Source: Bacteroidales bacterium (GTDB lineage: Bacteria > Bacteroidota > Bacteroidia > Bacteroidales > JAADJA01). Taken from it: 10,351 bases of DNA. The stretch covers positions 1-10,351 of the forward strand of contig JAOZOC010000070.1 of assembly GCA_029933495.1 (NCBI GenBank), written 5' to 3'. The notes below the pieces were generated by a model. That model did no database searches, was not told the DNA's origin, and saw nothing but the letters and a program-made list of their open reading frames with translations. Both the position numbers and the translations under genes were made by a program. This document shows positions 7,113 through 10,351 of this stretch, piece by piece. The first letter of the stretch is position 1; every line of letters begins with the position of its first letter.

Positions 7113-9269
7113 TTAGCTGACAAGCGCAAAGTCCATCTGCTTCTTAGCAAGGTCAATTTTTCTAACAATAATTCTCACAGGGTCACCGAGTTTGTACTCT
7201 TTTCCGCTTTGATGACCAACAACACGATAATTATCTTCATCAAGATAATAAAAATCATCGTCCATATATTTCAAAGAAACCATTCCTTCACATTTGCAGG
7301 TATCAATCTCAACAAAAATCCCCCATTTACTCACTCCCGATATTAATCCCTGGAATTCCTGACCTACCTTATCAAGCAGGTATTCGGCCTGTTTATATTT
7401 AACTGATGTTCTTTCGGCCTGCTGTGCATTTCTTTCCATAATGGATGAGTGCTGGCATTTTTCTTCAAGCTCTGTCTGAATTACCGATTGACTACCCTGA
7501 AGATACATTTCAAGAAGACGATGAACCATAAGGTCGGGATAACGGCGAATAGGGGAAGTGAAATGGGTGTAATATTTGAAGGCAAGGCCGTAATGACCGA
7601 TGTTTTTGGTTGAATATTCTGCCTTTGCCATTGTTCTGACTGCAATGGACTCAATCATATTTTCTTCTCCCTTTCCTTTGATCTGCTCAAAAAGATTATT
7701 CAGAGAGGATGAAATAGATTTTCGTGAGCCGGTTTGAATTTTATATCCAAGTTTCTCGACAAACTCTGCAAAGGTTTGAAACTTTTCAGGATTGGGAACA
7801 TCGTGAACTCTGTAAACAAAAGCTCTTGGCTCCTGACGTCCGTGTTTAGTGCCTATCCGCTCAGCTACCTTTCTGTTGGCTAATAGCATAAAATCTTCAA
7901 CCAGTCTGTTTGAGTCAGTCTGTTCTTTGATATAAGCACCTGTTGGTTTTCCATTCTCATCAAGAATAAACTTAACCTCTTGTGAGGAGAAAGCAATGGC
8001 GCCTTTTTCAAACCTGACTTTTCTTAGTTTAGAGGCCAGATTATGCAAAACCAGAATTTGTTCATGATAATCATCTTTGTTGCCCTCTATTATTTCCTGA
8101 ACTTCATTATAATTGAAGCGACGATCAGAGTTGATAACCGTTTTTCCAAACCATTCATGGACTACTTTTGCGTTTTCATCCATTTGAAAAACAGCTGAAA
8201 AACACAATTTATCAACATGTGGATTCAAGGAGCAGACGTTGTTCGATAATTTTTCGGGCAGCATAGGTATTACCCTGTCAACAAGATAGATGGAAGTACC
8301 TCGCTCATAAGCTTCTTTATCAATTCCTCCTCCCTGAGCGACATAATGAGACACGTCGGCAATATGAACTCCGATTTCCCAAAGCCCGTTATCCAGCTTT
8401 TTCACCGAAAGGGCATCGTCAAAATCTTTTGCATCTTCAGGATCTATCGTGCAGGTGAAAATATTTCTAAAATCTCTTCTTTTTGAAATCTCACTATCGG
8501 CTATTGCAGTTCCTATTTTTTCAGCCTCTTTTTCGATACTTTCAGGAAATCCCAAAGGAAATCCGAAATTCATCAGGATAGAGTGCATCTCGACATTATT
8601 ATCTCCCGGTTTGCCAAGAACTTCAATAATTTCACCAAACGGATTTTTTGAGTGTTCGGGCCAGTCATTTATTTTTGCTACTGCTTTTTCTCCGTTTTTT
8701 GCTCCTTTGAGACCCGATATTGGAATGTAAATATCGACAGGGACAGATACATCATCCGGGATGAGGAACGCATATTGCTTACTTACTTCAATAATTCCTA
8801 CAAATTGCTTCTTAACCCTTTCGATAATTTCAATAATCCGTCCTTCGGTTTTTCTCCCCTTGCGTTTCGGGAAAAGCCTGACCTTAGCCTTATCACCATT
8901 TAGAGCATGGTAAGTATTATTTGCTGAAATGAATACATCCTCATCAAGTTCTGCTGTAATCACGTAAGCTTTGCCTGTTTGTTTCATATCAACAATGCCT
9001 GTGATAACACTATGCTTTACAGTTGATGAAATCCGGGAAGGATTCAATTTATATTTACCTCTTTTCAGTTCCTCTATCTCTTCATTTGCTGTCAGATCAA
9101 TCAGGATTTCCTTAACAAGCTGTTTGCTTGCCTTGTCTGTTATGCCAAGTGCAAATGAGATTTGCCTGAAGTTAAAACTCTTAAACGGGTCTTTTTTGAA
9201 GGCATCCAGAACTACTTTATAAAATGAGTGCCTTTTGACATTTTTACTTTTCTTTTTTTTACGAGCCAT
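7113..9269 (-). CDS. rnr: Ribonuclease R
   Basis: RNase R is a processive, hydrolytic 3'-to-5' exoribonuclease that degrades structured RNA in the cytosol and takes part in rRNA and mRNA turnover. The 718 residues show the family layout: a basic start (MARKKKKSKNVKR), a winged-helix-like segment at about 15-75, two cold-shock domains at about 85-150 and 155-217, the RNB catalytic domain at about 265-590, and an S1 domain at about 636-710. The catalytic aspartates in TIDPEDAKDFDDA (274-286) are D276, D282, D284 and D285, four residues after their E. coli equivalents (D272, D278, D280, D281). SPIRRYPDLMVHR (572-584) is the conserved RNB end motif. The chain stops just after S1 and lacks the long Lys-rich tail of the 813-residue E. 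coli enzyme; the basic patch here is at the N-terminus. RNase II is less likely because of the winged-helix region. The gene is divergent from comF and convergent, with no gap, on the membrane-protein gene. Confidence 0.96.
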   Translation of the reverse strand: MARKKKKSKNVKRHSFYKVVLDAFKKDPFKSFNFRQISFALGITDKASKQLVKEILIDLTANEEIEELKRGKYKLNPSRISSTVKHSVITGIVDMKQTGKAYVITAELDEDVFISANNTYHALNGDKAKVRLFPKRKGRKTEGRIIEIIERVKKQFVGIIEVSKQYAFLIPDDVSVPVDIYIPISGLKGAKNGEKAVAKINDWPEHSKNPFGEIIEVLGKPGDNNVEMHSILMNFGFPLGFPESIEKEAEKIGTAIADSEISKRRDFRNIFTCTIDPEDAKDFDDALSVKKLDNGLWEIGVHIADVSHYVAQGGGIDKEAYERGTSIYLVDRVIPMLPEKLSNNVCSLNPHVDKLCFSAVFQMDENAKVVHEWFGKTVINSDRRFNYNEVQEIIEGNKDDYHEQILVLHNLASKLRKVRFEKGAIAFSSQEVKFILDENGKPTGAYIKEQTDSNRLVEDFMLLANRKVAERIGTKHGRQEPRAFVYRVHDVPNPEKFQTFAEFVEKLGYKIQTGSRKSISSSLNNLFEQIKGKGEENMIESIAVRTMAKAEYSTKNIGHYGLAFKYYTHFTSPIRRYPDLMVHRLLEMYLQGSQSVIQTELEEKCQHSSIMERNAQQAERTSVKYKQAEYLLDKVGQEFQGLISGVSKWGIFVEIDTCKCEGMVSLKYMDDDFYYLDEDNYRVVGHQSGKEYKLGDPVRIIVRKIDLAKKQMDFALVS

Positions 9270-9291
9270 TTTCTTACGTGTTAATAGTTTT

Positions 9292-9299
9292 CAAAGATA
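9292..9299 (-). promoter_or_regulatory. Bacteroidota-type -7 box for rnr
   Basis: On the - strand this reads TATCTTTG, matching TAnnTTTG and identical to the box before pdxA. It ends 22 bases before the rnr ATG, which predicts a leader of about 15-18 bases. The upstream stretch is A/T-rich without a clear -33 TTTG. Confidence 0.45.
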
Positions 9300-9348
9300 C
9301 ATTTTTTTAACTAAAATATTTATCGTTAAATTATTGCTAAAAATGTAT

Positions 9349-9356
9349 TATTTTTG
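9349..9356 (+). promoter_or_regulatory. Bacteroidota-type -7 box for comF; bears on its start codon
   Basis: TATTTTTG matches TAnnTTTG. It ends 2 bases before the first in-frame ATG (9359), so an RNA starting about 5-7 bases downstream would not contain that ATG. The next in-frame ATG (9386) would have a leader of about 23 bases. This favours 9386 as the comF start. The box lies in an A/T-rich run, so a chance match is possible. Confidence 0.4.
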
Positions 9357-9385
9357 GAATGATTAAATCCTTTGAACCGTTTTCT

Positions 9386-10075
9386 ATGAATTTGTTTGAT
9401 GATTTTATATCGCTGTTTTACCCACGCACTTGTATGGCTTGTGGTAGTACTCTGTTTCATAACGAAGAGGTGGTTTGTACTTCTTGTCTTTTACATCTTC
9501 CTGAAACAGGTTTTCATAAAATCAAGGATAATCCGGTAGCACAGGTTTTCTGGGGAAGAGCTAATCTTGAATCTGCAGCAGCTCTGTATTATTATCGAAA
9601 GGGTGGAAAGGTTCAGCATCTAATCCATCAAATGAAATATCTTGGACACAAGGAGATTGGTATTTTTCTCGGAGAGCTTTATGGCAGTAGTTTAAAGCGA
9701 TCGGAGTATTTTAAAACAGTTGATACTATTATCCCCATTCCGCTTCATAAAAAAAAACTTAGAAAGCGTGGCTTTAATCAGGCTGAGATGTTTGCTAAAG
9801 GACTTGCAAATACAATGGATGTTCCGGTTGATATTAATACAGTTTACCGTGATATTGCAACATCAACACAAACTAAAAAGAGCAGGTATAAGAGATGGGA
9901 AAATGTGAGCGACATTTTTAAACTTCAGGATTTGAATACTCTTGCAGAAAAGCATGTCCTTGTGGTTGACGATGTAATAACAACAGGCTCCACAATGGAA
10001 GCCTGCGTTAATACATTACACAATGTTCCCGGAATCAGGATAAGCGTTGTATCCATCGGATTCCCGATGCACTAA
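9386..10075 (+). CDS. comF: ComF-family phosphoribosyltransferase-like protein
   Basis: ComF proteins combine an N-terminal zinc-ribbon with a type I phosphoribosyltransferase fold and act in the cytosol in DNA uptake during natural transformation; their exact reaction is unclear. Numbered from the ATG at 9386 (229 residues), C16/C19 (CMAC) and C31/C34 (CTSC) form the four-cysteine zinc site. RGFNQAE (128-134) is a ComF hallmark. VLVVDDVITTGST (191-203) is the PRPP-binding loop with both acidic residues, D195 and D196. The frame extends to an ATG at 9359, which would add nine residues. I chose 9386 because the protein then begins MNLFDDFISLFYPRTC, as ComF homologues do, and because the -7 box at 9349-9356 is too close to the first ATG. 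It stands alone here, divergent from rnr, and its stop codon overlaps the first base of a long inverted repeat. Whether the organism is transformable cannot be told. Confidence 0.9.
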   Translation: MNLFDDFISLFYPRTCMACGSTLFHNEEVVCTSCLLHLPETGFHKIKDNPVAQVFWGRANLESAAALYYYRKGGKVQHLIHQMKYLGHKEIGIFLGELYGSSLKRSEYFKTVDTIIPIPLHKKKLRKRGFNQAEMFAKGLANTMDVPVDINTVYRDIATSTQTKKSRYKRWENVSDIFKLQDLNTLAEKHVLVVDDVITTGSTMEACVNTLHNVPGIRISVVSIGFPMH

Positions 10076-10107
10076 AACCTAACAGGTTTTTAAAACCTGT
10101 TAGGTTT
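10075..10107. terminator. Nested inverted repeat, probable bidirectional terminator
   Basis: Two perfect 16-base arms, AAACCTAACAGGTTTT (10075-10090) and AAAACCTGTTAGGTTT (10092-10107), are separated by one T. Each arm is itself a small hairpin (AAACCT, AAC or the complementary spacer, AGGTTT), so the element can fold as one long stem or as two short ones. It lies between the convergent ends of comF and the small secreted-protein gene and begins on the last base of the comF stop. The T- and A-rich flanks suit termination in either direction. Similar AACCTAACAGGTT-type palindromes are, from general recollection, frequent between genes in Bacteroidota, so it may be a dispersed repeat. Confidence 0.65.
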
Positions 10108-10121
10108 GTACCAACCTGAAT

Positions 10122-10340
10122 CTATTTCCAGGCTTTCAATACCTTTTTAGAGCCATATGCAGCACCCATAATCATCATAATGATAAGTCCGCCACCAATT
10201 GGAGCTCCACCACCAACAGGGGTGTTTCCACCACCTGGTCCGCCACCGCCATTTGGGTGAGGAGGAGTTTGTGCTGCTGATAATAATGGTAATGCGAGGA
10301 AAAGTCCTGCTACTGCGAGTGTTTTAAATACTTTTTTCAT
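10122..10340 (-). CDS. Small secreted Gly/Pro-rich protein with a C-terminal sorting-signal-like end
   Basis: The 72-residue product begins with a clear signal peptide: KK near the start, a hydrophobic core at about 8-20, and a likely cleavage near SAAQ (21-24), typical of Bacteroidota where the mature protein often begins with Q. The mature part is Pro/Gly-rich (PNGGGGPGGG at 29-38). The end is tripartite: APIGGG (46-51), a short hydrophobic stretch at 51-61, and a basic tail (KKVLKAWK, 65-72). This resembles the short PID-type C-terminal sorting signals of small Bacteroidota proteins that co-occur with exosortases (usually PIDGG; here PIGGG). It is therefore a candidate substrate for the exosortase encoded at 5077-5685. 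The alternatives are a GlyGly-type signal handled by a rhomboid-like protease, or a plain membrane-tethered small protein. The start MKKVFK fits a signal peptide and leaves 11 bases of upstream sequence in the window, so its promoter is not visible. Confidence 0.75.
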   Translation of the reverse strand: MKKVFKTLAVAGLFLALPLLSAAQTPPHPNGGGGPGGGNTPVGGGAPIGGGLIIMMIMGAAYGSKKVLKAWK

Positions 10341-10351
10341 ATCGGTTATTT

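Noticed and set aside
8449..9222. Several open frames of 80-95 codons on the + strand inside rnr.
   Set aside because: They lie antisense to conserved RNase R domains and have no family-like motifs; they are shadows of the real gene.
9339..9355. AAAAAT/ATTTTT inverted repeat overlapping the comF promoter box, considered as an operator.
   Set aside because: It consists only of A/T runs in an A/T-rich spacer and is expected by chance.
10122..10340. GlyGly-CTERM protein processed by a rhombosortase.
   Set aside because: No rhomboid protease is in the window, while an exosortase is, and the PIGGG-hydrophobic-KK pattern fits the Bacteroidota PID-type ending better. It is kept as an alternative only.
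1..10351. Looked for CRISPR repeats, tRNA or rRNA genes, insertion-sequence ends and attachment sites.
   Set aside because: None was found; apart from the inverted repeat at 10075-10107 no repeated structure stood out.

Overview
The window looks like chromosomal DNA from a member of the Bacteroidota, probably class Bacteroidia. The evidence is threefold. Gene starts have A/T-rich leaders and no Shine-Dalgarno sequences. The Bacteroidota -7 promoter box (TAnnTTTG) appears in front of pdxA, exosortase, the unknown membrane protein, rnr and comF. There is also a single-chain MurF-alanine racemase fusion, which is typical of this phylum. No tRNA, rRNA, CRISPR array or insertion sequence was seen. 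Coding density is very high, and no gap between genes exceeds about 125 bases.

Left part (1-4953, all + strand): the end of an M17 leucyl aminopeptidase, then pdxA (pyridoxal phosphate synthesis), a 7-base gap, the murF-alr fusion (peptidoglycan precursor and D-alanine supply), and a soluble DPM1-like family 2 glycosyltransferase. The pdxA/murF-alr pairing is coherent: PdxA contributes to making PLP, and the Alr half uses PLP to make D-Ala, which reaches the MurF half as D-Ala-D-Ala.

Middle part (5077-7112): a compact exosortase/archaeosortase-family transpeptidase on the - strand, divergent from an unrecognised 443-residue membrane protein with a very basic N-terminal region. Their 95-base shared upstream region holds two identical, outward-facing TAACTTTG boxes. 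A near-perfect 18-base dyad lies between them and may be an operator.

Right part (7113-10340): rnr (RNase R, - strand), whose stop codon directly abuts that of the membrane protein; comF (+), divergent from rnr; a long nested inverted repeat at the end of comF; and a 72-residue secreted protein (-). That small protein has a signal peptide, a Pro/Gly-rich body and a tripartite C-terminus (PIGGG, short hydrophobic stretch, basic tail). It resembles the short C-terminal sorting signals that exosortases recognise, so the window plausibly contains both an exosortase and one of its substrates. That link is an inference from sequence layout, not a demonstrated pairing.
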